From Pseudofrankia coriaricola (GTDB taxonomy: Bacteria; Actinomycetota; Actinomycetes; Frankiales; Frankiaceae), in contig NZ_MBLO01000259.1 of the NCBI RefSeq assembly GCF_001854805.1, positions 1-64,000 on the forward strand: 64,000 nt of DNA. The letters are read 5' to 3'. Shown piece after piece: positions 43,168 to 51,581 of the stretch. The stretch's first letter is position 1. The number at the start of each line of letters is the position of its first letter. Position numbers and translations under genes: made by a program. The notes beneath the pieces are model-generated. The model was not told the origin of the DNA. It did not search any database and saw only the letters and a program-made list of their open reading frames with translations.

Positions 43168-44046
43168 ATGCCGGAGCTGCCGGAGATGGAAGCGCTTGCG
43201 TCGGTCCTGAGGGAACGCGCGGTCGGCAAGGTGGTCGCGCGGGCGGAGCCGGTGGCGATCAACGCGCTGCGCACCGTATCTCCAGGGCCGGGCGACCTGC
43301 TGGACGCGACACTGGTCGACGCCACCCGGCACGGAAAGTTCCTGGATCTGGTCTTCGCCGCGGCGGGCGGCGAGCGGCTCGACCTGGTCGCCCACCTGTC
43401 CAGGGCCGGCTGGCTGCGCTGGAAGGAGAACCAACCGGCCGCGCCGGGCCGGGGCGGCCGCGGGGGTCTCGCCTTCCGGCTGGTGTTCACCGACGGGTCC
43501 GGCTTCGACCTGACGGAGGCGGGTACCCAGAAACGCCTCGCCGTCTACCTGGTGCGTGACCCGGCCCAGGTGCCGGGCGTCGCCCGGCTTGGGATCGACC
43601 CACTCGACGACGCGTTCACCGTCGACGCGCTCGCGGGACTGCTCGCCGCCGCCGGGCGCGCCCAGACAAAAGGGGTTCTCACCGACCAGTCGGTGCTTGC
43701 CGGCGTGGGTAACGCCTATTCCGACGAGGCGCTGTGGGCGGCACGGCTCTCGCCGTTCGCGCCGGCGAGCGGTCTTGGCGCCGAGCAGGTCTCGGCGCTG
43801 CACGCCGCGCTGGTCGGGGTGCTGCGCGCCGCGGTCGACGCGGCCGGCGGCCTGGGCGCCGCCGACCTGAAGGCGGAGAAGAAGGCGAACCTGGCCGTCC
43901 ACGGCCGCACCGGGCAGGCCTGCCCGCGGTGCGGCGACACCGTACGCCAGGTCTCCTTCGCGGACCGGAGCCTGCAGTACTGCCCCACCTGCCAGACGGG
44001 CGGTCGGGTCCTCGCCGACCGCCGCCTGTCGCGCCTCCTCAAGTAG
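43168..44046 (+). CDS. Fpg/Nei-family DNA glycosylase
   Basis: A 292-residue base-excision repair glycosylase/AP lyase. It starts MPELPEMEAL: Pro2 is the Schiff-base nucleophile and Glu3 the general acid of the family. Middle motifs include GKFLDLVFAA, LVAHLSRAGWLRW, and the helix-two-turn-helix LTDQSVLAGVGNAYSDEALWAARLSP. The C-terminal zinc finger is CPRCGDTVRQVSFADRSLQYCPTCQTGGR with four Cys. It excises oxidised bases; which lesions is unknown, as it belongs to the divergent actinobacterial subfamily rather than classical MutM. GGGGGAGG lies about 6 bases upstream of the ATG. A 14-bp copy of its start (ATGCCGGAGCTGCC) also occurs at 43009. Confidence 0.94.
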   Translation: MPELPEMEALASVLRERAVGKVVARAEPVAINALRTVSPGPGDLLDATLVDATRHGKFLDLVFAAAGGERLDLVAHLSRAGWLRWKENQPAAPGRGGRGGLAFRLVFTDGSGFDLTEAGTQKRLAVYLVRDPAQVPGVARLGIDPLDDAFTVDALAGLLAAAGRAQTKGVLTDQSVLAGVGNAYSDEALWAARLSPFAPASGLGAEQVSALHAALVGVLRAAVDAAGGLGAADLKAEKKANLAVHGRTGQACPRCGDTVRQVSFADRSLQYCPTCQTGGRVLADRRLSRLLK

Positions 44047-44143
44047 CGAAGGCCGAGGCACCTCCCCGCGCCATCGGCGGAGTGGCGCGCGGCGGGCCGG
44101 CCCCAGTCGCGAGACTGCCGCGGCGGGGTGCGAGGATGGCGAC

Positions 44144-44488
44144 GTGGGATCTGACCAGGTGCCGACCGTCACGGTCGCCGACATTCCACCGGGAACCCCG
44201 GGCGAGCTGTTCCTGCTCGACGTGCGCGAGCCGGAGGAGTGGGCGGCCGGCCACATCGACGGGGCGGCCCACATCCCGATGGGGGAGCTCACCGGCCGTC
44301 TCGGCGAGGTCCCGCGCTCGGCGCGCGTGGTCGCGGTCTGCCGCTCCGGCAACCGTTCAGCCAGGGTCACCGCCTACCTGGTCGGCGGCGGCTGGGACGC
44401 CCACAACCTTGAGGGCGGCATGATGGCCTGGGCCGCGCTCGGCCGCCCGATGACGGCCGACACGTCCGTCCCACCCTTCGTCCTGTAG
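44144..44488 (+). CDS. Single-domain rhodanese
   Basis: A 114-residue rhodanese-like protein. FLLDVREPEEWAAGHIDGAAHIPMGEL is the standard N-terminal part and VAVCRSGNRSARVTAYL contains the active-site Cys in the six-residue CRSGNR loop; NLEGGMMAW closes the fold. It probably moves sulfane sulfur or senses persulfide. GTG at 44144 with AGGA about 8 bases upstream. It is downstream of the glycosylase in the same direction and converges on the TetR gene, separated by a hairpin. Confidence 0.9.
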   Translation: MGSDQVPTVTVADIPPGTPGELFLLDVREPEEWAAGHIDGAAHIPMGELTGRLGEVPRSARVVAVCRSGNRSARVTAYLVGGGWDAHNLEGGMMAWAALGRPMTADTSVPPFVL

Positions 44489-44489
44489 A

Positions 44490-44507
44490 CGGCGGGTCTG
44501 CCCGCCG
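44490..44507. terminator. Hairpin between the convergent rhodanese and TetR genes
   Basis: CGGCGGG (44490-44496) pairs with CCCGCCG (44501-44507) around a TCTG loop, directly after the rhodanese stop codon. A 7-bp stem serving both strands is likely; no T-run is present. Confidence 0.45.
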
Positions 44508-44550
44508 CGGACGTCTGCCGGCGGCTGCCCGCGTTCTCCCACCGGGCGGC

Positions 44551-45222
44551 TTACCCGAGCTCGGCGGTGGTCAGGGGCGCACCGGCCAGCTGGGCGAGCG
44601 AGACCGGCGGATCGTCGAGGCGGCTGTTGTGGTCGCTGGGACGCAGCGCATCGAGCATCAGGTCGACATAGCGGCGCCACGTGCCCTCGGCCGACGCGTC
44701 CGTGAGTTCGAGGATCACCCGCAACGCGCGTAGCAGGACGATCAGGTCCGCCAGCACCACATCCGGGCGCAGCAGTCTGACACGCTGAGCATCGGCGAAC
44801 ATCTCCCCGATCAGCGGCACCACCTCGTCGAAGACGGCCGCGCGGGTGCGTCCGGTCCAGAGCCGGCGGGAGACGAATGCCCAGCGGCAGGCGTCGTCAC
44901 TCAGCCCGGTCACCAGGAACTCGCGCAGCGCCCGCCCGGGAGGCTGCGCCTCAAGAGCGGCGACGGCGAGTTCGCGCACCCGCGCGACCGCCGTCACGAG
45001 CGTCTCCTCCACGAGCGCGTCCTTGTTCGGGAACCGGCGGTACAGCGTTCCCATGCCGACGCCGGCGCGCCGCGCTATCTCGTCCACGCCGACGCTCAGG
45101 CCCTGCTCGACGAACAGTTCGCGGGCCGCCCGTAGGATGCGCTCCCGGTTCCGTTCCGCGTCGCGGCGCAACGGCCGGCCTGGCACAACCACCTTGACCA
45201 CCTGCGAGCCCCCCACGTGCAT
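44551..45222 (-). CDS. TetR-family transcriptional regulator
   Basis: A 223-residue regulator. The N-terminal DNA-binding domain (about 20-66) reads RERILRAARELFVEQGLSVGVDEIARRAGVGMGTLYRRFPNKDALV, a typical TetR helix-turn-helix. The C-terminal ligand domain (RALREFLVTGLSDDACRWAFVSRRLW, LLRALRVILELTDAS) resembles the SbtR-like/TetR_C_33 type. The ligand is unknown. It is divergent from the secreted HNH nuclease gene across about 217 bp, so it may control that gene and itself; no perfect operator palindrome is seen. ATG at 45222; a GTG shortly downstream is an alternative. Confidence 0.92.
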   Translation of the reverse strand: MHVGGSQVVKVVVPGRPLRRDAERNRERILRAARELFVEQGLSVGVDEIARRAGVGMGTLYRRFPNKDALVEETLVTAVARVRELAVAALEAQPPGRALREFLVTGLSDDACRWAFVSRRLWTGRTRAAVFDEVVPLIGEMFADAQRVRLLRPDVVLADLIVLLRALRVILELTDASAEGTWRRYVDLMLDALRPSDHNSRLDDPPVSLAQLAGAPLTTAELG

Positions 45223-45439
45223 GCGGCCACTGTAAGGGCCCCAAGCCGGCGGGATCGACCCGTTCGATCACACACCCGAATTCGTGGGTCGCAACCAGCA
45301 CCAGAGGTGCCAAAGCTCACGATGGGGGCGGCTCGTGCATCTCGTCGGCTACCCGGAAAACTGGACCGATGAGGCAGACTGCCCACGGACGATCGGGCGG
45401 CAGCCGCACGGGCGGCGGACAAAGGACAGGCGGGCCTAG

Positions 45440-46195
45440 ATGAGCAAGTTGGTGTCGCGACGAGTGAGCGTGGCGGCCGCCGTGGCATTGGTGGCCAGTG
45501 TGGTCGCCGCGATGCTGTTGACCTCGTGCGATGGGGTCCAGCAGGCCGTCGACAGTCTCGCGAGCGCGTCGCCCACGCCCGCGGACGGCGCGGCGACGGG
45601 CGGCGGGGGCGGAGTAGCCGCGGATGGCTCGGCGCTGGCGGTGCTGGCCACCTTGCAGGTGCAGCCGCTGAGCACCGAGAAGAAGTACCAGCGCGACGAG
45701 TTCGGCACCGCCTGGAAGGACGTCGACCACAACAGCTGTGACACCCGCAACGACATCCTGCACCGCGACCTGCGCTCGGTCACGGTCGGTAAGAGCGACG
45801 ACTGCATCGTCCTCACGGGCGAGCTGACCGACCCGTACACCAACCGGATCATCCGCTTCAACCGGTCCAGGGACGCCTCGGCGGTACAGATCGATCACGT
45901 CGTCGCGCTCGCCGACGCCTGGCGCACCGGCGCGTACGCCTGGACCGACGACACGCGGCTGGCGTTCGCCAACGATCCGCAGAACCTGCTCGCCGTCGAC
46001 GGCCCGACAAACATCAAGAAGAGCGACCAGGACGCGGGCGAGTGGCTCCCGCCCGCCAAGGGCTACCAGTGCACCTACGTCGCACGTCAGGTCGGCCTGA
46101 AGGCCCGCTACCACCTTTGGGTCACCCAGGCCGAGGCCGACGCCATGCGCGGCGTCCTGTCCACCTGCCCCGCCCAGCCCGAGCTCGGCGAATAA
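45440..46195 (+). CDS. Secreted HNH-family nuclease lipoprotein
   Basis: A 251-residue protein with a signal sequence (VAAAVALVASVVAAML) ending in the lipobox LLTSC, so it should be lipid-anchored outside the cell. After a Gly/Ala-rich linker comes an HNH nuclease domain of the DUF1524/GmrSD-C type: CDTRNDILHRDL, QIDHVVALADAWRTGA with the metal-binding His, and FANDPQNLLAVDGPTNIKKSDQDAGEWLPP with the Asn and second part of the beta-beta-alpha metal site. Family members include extracellular nucleases of streptomycetes. It likely degrades external DNA for nutrients or defence. ATG at 45440, with AGGCGGG upstream. Confidence 0.9.
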   Translation: MSKLVSRRVSVAAAVALVASVVAAMLLTSCDGVQQAVDSLASASPTPADGAATGGGGGVAADGSALAVLATLQVQPLSTEKKYQRDEFGTAWKDVDHNSCDTRNDILHRDLRSVTVGKSDDCIVLTGELTDPYTNRIIRFNRSRDASAVQIDHVVALADAWRTGAYAWTDDTRLAFANDPQNLLAVDGPTNIKKSDQDAGEWLPPAKGYQCTYVARQVGLKARYHLWVTQAEADAMRGVLSTCPAQPELGE

Positions 46196-47388
46196 CCCGA
46201 GCCGACGCCACCGGCGGCGCGAAGGATCAACGCCTTCGCGCCGCCCTCGGCCGGATCTCCTCCTCGGACGCACGCGCCGACGGACTGGCTCTCCGTGGTC
46301 CATGCGGGATGCGTCGACCAAGGCAGCGAACTCGTCCTTCAGCGGTCGAGACGGCGGCGGCTGGGCGGGTCACGGGTCGGTGTGCTGGTGTCGCCCCGCG
46401 CACCGGTGGCGAGCCGGTCCGAAGTCCGCGGACCGCCGTCGGCGCGTGGCGCGTCACGTAGGCCACCCGCGAGGTACCGGCGGTCACCGCCAGCCGTCCT
46501 TACCTCGGCAGCAGTCACCCGATTTCGAACACACCCGCAACAACCGCCCTCGATTCCACTCAGGTATCGGCGACGGCGACGAATTCTCCATCCCTGTCAT
46601 CACGCCTCCCCCACCGGCAGCAATTCCATCCCCGCAATTCGGGATAAACACCCCGACCAGGCCCGTCTCGACAGGCGGGCCCGAATCGAAAGAAAGAAGG
46701 AAAGCAGCCAAACCGGCAAAATCGCCGCCGGCTCCACCCATCAGGGCCACCGGCACTCCGACGGCGGAGCCTGGTCCGACCGCCGCCCTTCACCCGTCGG
46801 AGATCGCCGGCAACCATTCGGCCGCGATCTCCAACACCCGCCTGGGTCCAGCGTCCCGACGGGTCAGAAACCACAGCCCGCTCTGGCACCCCCCGCGAGC
46901 CCGGGACGAACACGGAGCGAAACCCAGGACCGATCTCCGCCACCGCGCCACCACGGCCGACCGCACCCGCGCTGAAAACGGCATCCCAGCCAGGCCCCAG
47001 CCTTCTCCACGCCAGCCACTTGGCCGCCCAGCCCGGCGGGACCGGGAGGCAAAGCCCCAGCTCGACGCACGCCGCCCCACGACGACCGCGGGCACTCCAC
47101 CCGAGAAACCAAGACCACCCACAGCACCGGCACCCGGTAACGCCAGCCTCAGTACCACCCCAATCAATGGACCAGGAGAAACAATCCCTCCACTCAGCCC
47201 CTGAACCTCACCCTCAAATCAACACCACAACCAAGACTCGAAGCACAGCAAGGAAGCACACCCAGCCAAACCTCAATTTCCGCAATGCTCAGAAAAACTC
47301 ATCGCAACCCAAAAATTCAACCTGAACCAGCCACCACAAAAAGGCAAGGAACCAAAAAACGAAACCCACCCAAATCGTTCCGGGGGGT
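46196..47388. other. Long gene-free tract with strong A+C strand skew
   Basis: About 1.2 kb without a supportable gene. From about 46500 onward the plus strand is rich in A and C and poor in T and G (for example runs of AAAGAAAG, CCAAACC, ACCACAACC), unlike the GC-balanced neighbours, and overall GC falls toward 47350. Long open frames exist but give Arg/Pro/Thr-rich products with no family features and no ribosome-binding sites. The tract lies at the 3' side of tRNA-Leu. Confidence 0.6.
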
Positions 47389-47438
47389 CCAGGGGGACGA
47401 AGCCCTCCCTGGCGCGGGGACCGGGGCTCGGCCCCGGA
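47389..47438 (-). terminator. Hairpins downstream of tRNA-Leu
   Basis: On the minus strand, CGGGGC-CGA-GCCCCG (47422-47437) is followed by CCAGGGAGGGC-TTCG-TCCCCCTGG (47389-47412) and then GTTTCGTTTTTT about 35 bases later. The second hairpin has a stable UUCG tetraloop. It most likely terminates the tRNA transcript. Confidence 0.6.
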
Positions 47439-47502
47439 GCAATATAACGCGGGAGCCCGGGAGCAAATCCAAAGGATTCGCGAACAGGGAAGCCCGATCG
47501 CG

Positions 47503-47585
47503 TGGGCGAGGGGGGAGTTGAACCCCCACGTCCTTTCGGACACACGGACCTGAACCGTGCGCGTCTGCCATTCCGCCACTCGCCC
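47503..47585 (-). tRNA. tRNA-Leu (anticodon CAG)
   Basis: Read on the minus strand: acceptor stem GGGCGAG/CTCGCCC, D-arm with GGCGGAATGGCAGACGC, anticodon stem CACGG/CCGTG around loop TTCAGGT (anticodon CAG at plus 47550-47552), a long class-II variable arm (GTCC-GAAA-GGAC), and the T-arm GGGGG-TTCAACT-CCCCC. The discriminator base is A and CCA is not encoded. The long variable arm and anticodon make this a CUG-reading leucine tRNA. Confidence 0.97.
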
Positions 47586-47953
47586 GAGTGGTCTTATCTC
47601 GTGACCGGAGCTACCGTACCACGTCAGCGTGGGGCGCAGACGTGGGCCGCCCTCGCCGTCGGGCGCCGGGCGCGTGCCGGGACTGGCTGCGGGTCAGGCT
47701 GTATGGCGTGGGCGGCTGGGCTCGGGCCGACGCGGGCCGGCGGCGGACCGTGCGCTCCGGGGCGGACCTATGGCACCGGGGTCGGCGGGGTATCGATGAG
47801 ACGACCTGCGCGAAGCGCCCGAAGACGGTGGCGCCCGGCGCCTCGTCCGATAGCGTCCCCTGCCGACCAGCGTCCCCTGCCGACCAGGCTGGCCACCACC
47901 CCGGCCCCAGACCACGACCGGCCCCGCCTACACACTGAACCTGTAACCAGTCC
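47586..47953. other. Intergenic region between tRNA-Leu and fhaA
   Basis: No gene supported. It should contain the tRNA promoter (minus strand) and the fhaA operon promoter (plus strand). CCCCTGCCGACCAG is duplicated in tandem at about 47868-47889. No clear -35/-10 pair is assigned. Confidence 0.4.
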
Positions 47954-48001
47954 CGTCGGGCGCTCGACACCCGACGACGGGGGCGTTCTCACGCCCCCGT
48001 C
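47954..48001 (+). promoter_or_regulatory. Two back-to-back hairpins in the fhaA leader
   Basis: CGTCGGG (47954-47960) pairs with CCCGACG (47970-47976), and immediately afterwards GACGGGGGCG (47976-47985) pairs perfectly with CGCCCCCGTC (47992-48001). The second ends 35 bases before the fhaA start. They share base 47976, so only one may be complete at a time, which would suit a switch between structures; transcription termination or attenuation is a simple alternative. Confidence 0.5.
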
Positions 48002-48036
48002 ATACGATCCACAGATCGGGCGAAGGGAGGTCGGGC

Positions 48037-49659
48037 ATGGGCGTGCTGCAGCGCTTCGAACGCCGCCTGGGCGGCCTCGTGGAGGGCGCGTTCGCGAAGG
48101 TCTTCAAGGGCGGCGTCGAACCGGTCGAGATCGCGGGTGCCCTGGCGCGGGAGACCGACGACCGGCGGGCGATCAGTTCGAACCGGGTGCTGGTGCCGAA
48201 CCAGTTCGCGGTGGAGCTGGCGAGCGGAGACTATACGCGTCTGGCGCCCTATTCCCGGGCGCTGTGTGACGAGCTGGCGGAGATGGTCCGTGAGCACGCG
48301 GCCGAGCAGCGGTACACGTTCGTCGGGCCGTTGAGCGTGAAGCTGTCGGAGGCGCAGGATCTCGACGTCGGTGTGTTCCGGATCCGCAGCAGCGTGGCCT
48401 CGGCCGATCCGGGGGTTGTCGCTGGCCCGCGCGGCGCCGGCCCGCGCGGCGGCGGCCCACGCGCGACGCCAGGTACCCCCCACCTGATGATCACGAGCAA
48501 GGATGCGCCGCCGGGGACGGAGCGGGAGTACGCGCTGACGGGCGAGTCGACGCTGATCGGCCGCAGTGTGGAATGCGATATCCGGCTTACGGACACCGGG
48601 GTGTCACGCCAGCACGGCGAGATCCGGAGCATGCCGGACGGCCATTTCCTCTATGTCGACGCCGGTTCGACGAACGGCAGCATCGTGAACGGCCGTCCGG
48701 CGACGCAGGTGAAGCTGGTCAACGGGGATCTGATCGAGCTCGGCAACGCGCTGATCACGTTCGTTCGGGAGGACGCGCGGCCGGCTCGGACGTCGACGCC
48801 GCCACCGGCGGACCCCTCCCGCCGCCCCGGCGGCCAGGAGCCGTATCGCCCACGTGAACGGGATCGCCGCCCCGAGCCGCCCTACGCGGACCGTTCCAAC
48901 CCGCGCGCGGAGCCCTACCAGGACGCGCCGCCCGCCGGCCGGCCGGACCCGTACGCGGACCGGGATCGTCCCCACCCGCGTGGCGAGCCGTATCGAGACC
49001 GTTCCAACCTCCATGGAGAGCCCTTCCAGGACGCACCGACGCCGCCACCGCCACCGGCGGCGGCGGCGGCCCGGTCGGAACGGCCCATCCGGCCCGTCCG
49101 ACCCGTCCGGCCCGTCCGACCGGATCGGCCAGGTCGGCCGGATCCATATGCCGACCGCTCCAGTCCGCCGCCGCGGGGTGAGCGCCATCGCGAGGACGCC
49201 CCCGGAACCCCGTCAAGCCCACGTAACGAGCCGTATCGAGATGCGGGCGGCCGGGACCCGCGCGACGGACGGGATGCCCGGGATGCCCGCTCCCGTCAGG
49301 ATGCGGACGCCGATCTGTACCCTGATCGGGGAGACAACTATGGCTCCGGTCGCCGTGCCGACGGGCACCCCCGTGGACGCCCGGGCTCTGAACGCTATGG
49401 TTCTGAGCGGTTCAGCACCGAACGTCCCGGTGCTGAACGTCCCAGTACGGAACGTCCCGGTGCGCCGCGGGGAGCGAACGGTTTCGGCGGCCCCCCGGCC
49501 GACCGAGGTGGGCCCGGCCGCGGTGGTCGCGATGACCGTGCTCCCGACGAGATCTACGATGCCGACACCGAACTGCCCAGCGGGACCCCTGCTCGTCCTC
49601 GGCCCGACGACCACCGACGTCGGCCCGGCCCACCCCCTCCGAGCGACCGGAGCTGGTAA
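48037..49659 (+). CDS. fhaA: FhaA: DUF3662 plus FHA domain phospho-binding protein
   Basis: A 540-residue protein. Residues 1-115 are the DUF3662 domain (MGVLQRFERRLGGLVEGAFAK, VLVPNQFAVELASGDYTRLAPY). A Gly/Pro linker leads to an FHA domain (about 150-245) with the phosphothreonine-binding core TLIGRSVECDIRLTD, GVSRQHGEI and DAGSTNGSIVNG. Residues 250-540 are a Pro/Arg/Asp-rich disordered tail with repeated EPYRD and SERxxxERPGxERP units. In mycobacteria FhaA binds phosphorylated pseudokinase MviN and regulates peptidoglycan synthesis downstream of PknB. GGGAGG lies about 8 bases before the ATG. It is the first gene of the growth/division operon. Confidence 0.95.
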   Translation: MGVLQRFERRLGGLVEGAFAKVFKGGVEPVEIAGALARETDDRRAISSNRVLVPNQFAVELASGDYTRLAPYSRALCDELAEMVREHAAEQRYTFVGPLSVKLSEAQDLDVGVFRIRSSVASADPGVVAGPRGAGPRGGGPRATPGTPHLMITSKDAPPGTEREYALTGESTLIGRSVECDIRLTDTGVSRQHGEIRSMPDGHFLYVDAGSTNGSIVNGRPATQVKLVNGDLIELGNALITFVREDARPARTSTPPPADPSRRPGGQEPYRPRERDRRPEPPYADRSNPRAEPYQDAPPAGRPDPYADRDRPHPRGEPYRDRSNLHGEPFQDAPTPPPPPAAAAARSERPIRPVRPVRPVRPDRPGRPDPYADRSSPPPRGERHREDAPGTPSSPRNEPYRDAGGRDPRDGRDARDARSRQDADADLYPDRGDNYGSGRRADGHPRGRPGSERYGSERFSTERPGAERPSTERPGAPRGANGFGGPPADRGGPGRGGRDDRAPDEIYDADTELPSGTPARPRPDDHRRRPGPPPPSDRSW

Positions 49660-49665
49660 AGCCTG

Positions 49666-50214
49666 ATGGATCCAACCCAGCCGAACGAGCTCGTCCTGCT
49701 GCTGGTGAAAATCGGTTACCTGACGTTGCTCTGGGCGTTCGTCCTGCTGGCGGTCCGCGCGGTGCGGGCGGACGTGCTCGGCCCGACGCGCCGACAGGCA
49801 CGGCGTGGCGCGGGCGCGCCTGTCGGCCGTGGCCCCACCCCGCGAGGGCCGGCGAGGCCGCGAGTGGCTCAGCCACGGGCGGGCATACAGGTCCCGTCAG
49901 CACTGAACGCACCCAATGCATACCCGCCAAGCAAGCTCGTGGTCACAAAGGGCCCCCTAGCGGGCACAGTGATCCCACTAACTGGCGAACCGATCACCAT
50001 CGGACGCGCGCCGGACTCGACGTTGGTTCTCGACGATGACTTCGCGTCCGGTCGACATGCGAGACTCGTCCCTCACGACGGGCGGTGGTTCGTCGAAGAT
50101 CTCAACTCCACCAACGGAACGTTTCTCGAACACACGAAAGTGACCACGCCCATGCCGGTATCCCTCGGCGCGCCGGTCAGGATCGGCAAGACGGTCCTGG
50201 AGTTCCGCCGGTGA
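49666..50214 (+). CDS. fhaB: FhaB (FipA-type) membrane FHA protein
   Basis: A 182-residue protein with an N-terminal membrane helix (LVLLLVKIGYLTLLWAFVLLAVRAV) and a C-terminal FHA domain (about 95-180): ITIGRAPDSTLVLDDDFASGRHARLV and DLNSTNGTFLEHTKV. In mycobacteria the orthologue (Rv0019c, FipA) is a PknA/PknB substrate linked to FtsZ/FtsQ during division under stress. The stop overlaps the pstP GTG by 4 bp, indicating coupled translation. Confidence 0.95.
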   Translation: MDPTQPNELVLLLVKIGYLTLLWAFVLLAVRAVRADVLGPTRRQARRGAGAPVGRGPTPRGPARPRVAQPRAGIQVPSALNAPNAYPPSKLVVTKGPLAGTVIPLTGEPITIGRAPDSTLVLDDDFASGRHARLVPHDGRWFVEDLNSTNGTFLEHTKVTTPMPVSLGAPVRIGKTVLEFRR

Positions 50215-51581
50215 GCCTTCGGCTTCACTACGCGATCCGCTCGGACGTCGGCCACGTCCGAGAGGGCAACGAGGACTCGGCCTACGCCGGTCCCTACCTG
50301 CTTGCCGTCGCCGACGGCATGGGTGGTCACGCCGCCGGTGAGGTGGCGAGTTCGACGGTTATCTCCGCGCTCGCCGACCTGGATACCGAGATCGACGCCG
50401 ACGACCTCCTCGAGGCCCTCGTCGCCGCCATGCATGACGCGAACGCGCAGCTACGCGCGATGGCTGCCCGGGACGGGACGCTCGACGGGATGGGCACCAC
50501 GGTCACCGCGCTGCTCGCCTCCGGCGACCAGCTCGGCGTGCTGCACGTCGGGGACTCTCGCTGCTACCTCCTGCGCGACGAGGTGCTCAGCCAGGTCACG
50601 CACGACCACACGCTGGTGCAGGATCTCGTCGACCAGGGCCGGATCACTCCGGAGCAGGCGAACACCCATCCGCAGCGCTCGCTGCTCATGCGCGCGCTCG
50701 ACGGCCGGGAGGTCGAGCCGGACCTCTCGGTGCGCCAGGTCCGGGTGGGCGACCGCTATCTGCTGTGCAGCGACGGCCTGTCCGGCGTCGTCAGCGGCGA
50801 GACGATCCTCGAGGCCCTGCTCGGGACGACCCCGCGGGACGCCGTGGACCGTCTGGTCGAGCTGGCGCTGAAGGGCGGCGGCCCGGACAACATCACGGTG
50901 GTCGTCGCGGACATCGTCGACGACGAGGAGTCGATGGAGGGCGCGCTGGTCGCCGGCGCCGCCGCGGAGAAGGGCACGGTCCCGGGCGCGACCGCCGCGC
51001 GGGTCGGCCCGAACCCCCGCGACCCGGACACCGACTCGGCTGCGGCCAAGGCCGCGCGGATCGGACGAGGCACCCAGCGCGGCGGATTGTCCGCCGAGGA
51101 CTTCGCCGAGGGAGCGGGGCGGGGCCGCGGCGGGCGGCGCCTCATCTTCATCGGCGTGACGGTCGTCGTGCTGCTGGTCGTCACCGCGGTGGCGGGCCTG
51201 GCGTGGATGCGCGACCAGTACTACGTCGGCGTGCAGGACGACAAGGTCGCGATCTTCCAGGGCATCCCGAGTCTCGGCGCGCTGGCCCACCTCCACGCCA
51301 CCTACGACCCGATCTCCACGATCGCTGAGCCGGACCGCAGCGCCGTGCGGTCCGGGGTGCGCGTGGACGACCTCAACGAGGCGCTGGACAAGGTCCATGG
51401 GCTGAAGAAGGTCCAGGACACTGACACCGACGAGTCCAACACGTCGACGTCCCCGAGTCCGAGCCCGACCGCGTCAGCGACCGTTCCGGGCTCCCCGGAC
51501 CCGAGCGCGGCGGCGGCCTCGGCGGCCGCGTGCGCCACCAACCCGGCCTCCTGCCAGAGCGCACCCGTCTCGTTCCCATGA
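50211..51581 (+). CDS. pstP: PstP, PP2C-type Ser/Thr protein phosphatase
   Basis: A 456-residue membrane phosphatase. The N-terminal PP2C domain (about 1-235) has SDVGHVREGNEDSAYAG, LLAVADGMGGHAAGEVAS, LHVGDSRCYLLRDEVLSQVTHDHT, LCSDGLSGVVS and GGPDNITVVVADI, with the metal-binding Asp residues in DGMGGH, SDGL and GPDN. An Ala-rich cytosolic linker leads to a membrane helix (LIFIGVTVVVLLVVTAVAGLAW, about 310-331) and an extracellular part ending in a Ser/Pro/Ala tail. It counteracts PknA and PknB, encoded in the same operon. Start by GTGA overlap with fhaB. Confidence 0.96.
   Translation: MSLRLHYAIRSDVGHVREGNEDSAYAGPYLLAVADGMGGHAAGEVASSTVISALADLDTEIDADDLLEALVAAMHDANAQLRAMAARDGTLDGMGTTVTALLASGDQLGVLHVGDSRCYLLRDEVLSQVTHDHTLVQDLVDQGRITPEQANTHPQRSLLMRALDGREVEPDLSVRQVRVGDRYLLCSDGLSGVVSGETILEALLGTTPRDAVDRLVELALKGGGPDNITVVVADIVDDEESMEGALVAGAAAEKGTVPGATAARVGPNPRDPDTDSAAAKAARIGRGTQRGGLSAEDFAEGAGRGRGGRRLIFIGVTVVVLLVVTAVAGLAWMRDQYYVGVQDDKVAIFQGIPSLGALAHLHATYDPISTIAEPDRSAVRSGVRVDDLNEALDKVHGLKKVQDTDTDESNTSTSPSPSPTASATVPGSPDPSAAAASAAACATNPASCQSAPVSFP

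Noticed and set aside
46302-47204. 300-residue open frame on the plus strand in the A+C-skewed tract
   Set aside because: No ribosome-binding site, biased low-information composition and no recognisable motif.
47503-47585. Phage or ICE attachment site at tRNA-Leu
   Set aside because: No integrase gene and no second copy of the tRNA 3' end found in the flanking tract; kept only as a hypothesis for the skewed region.
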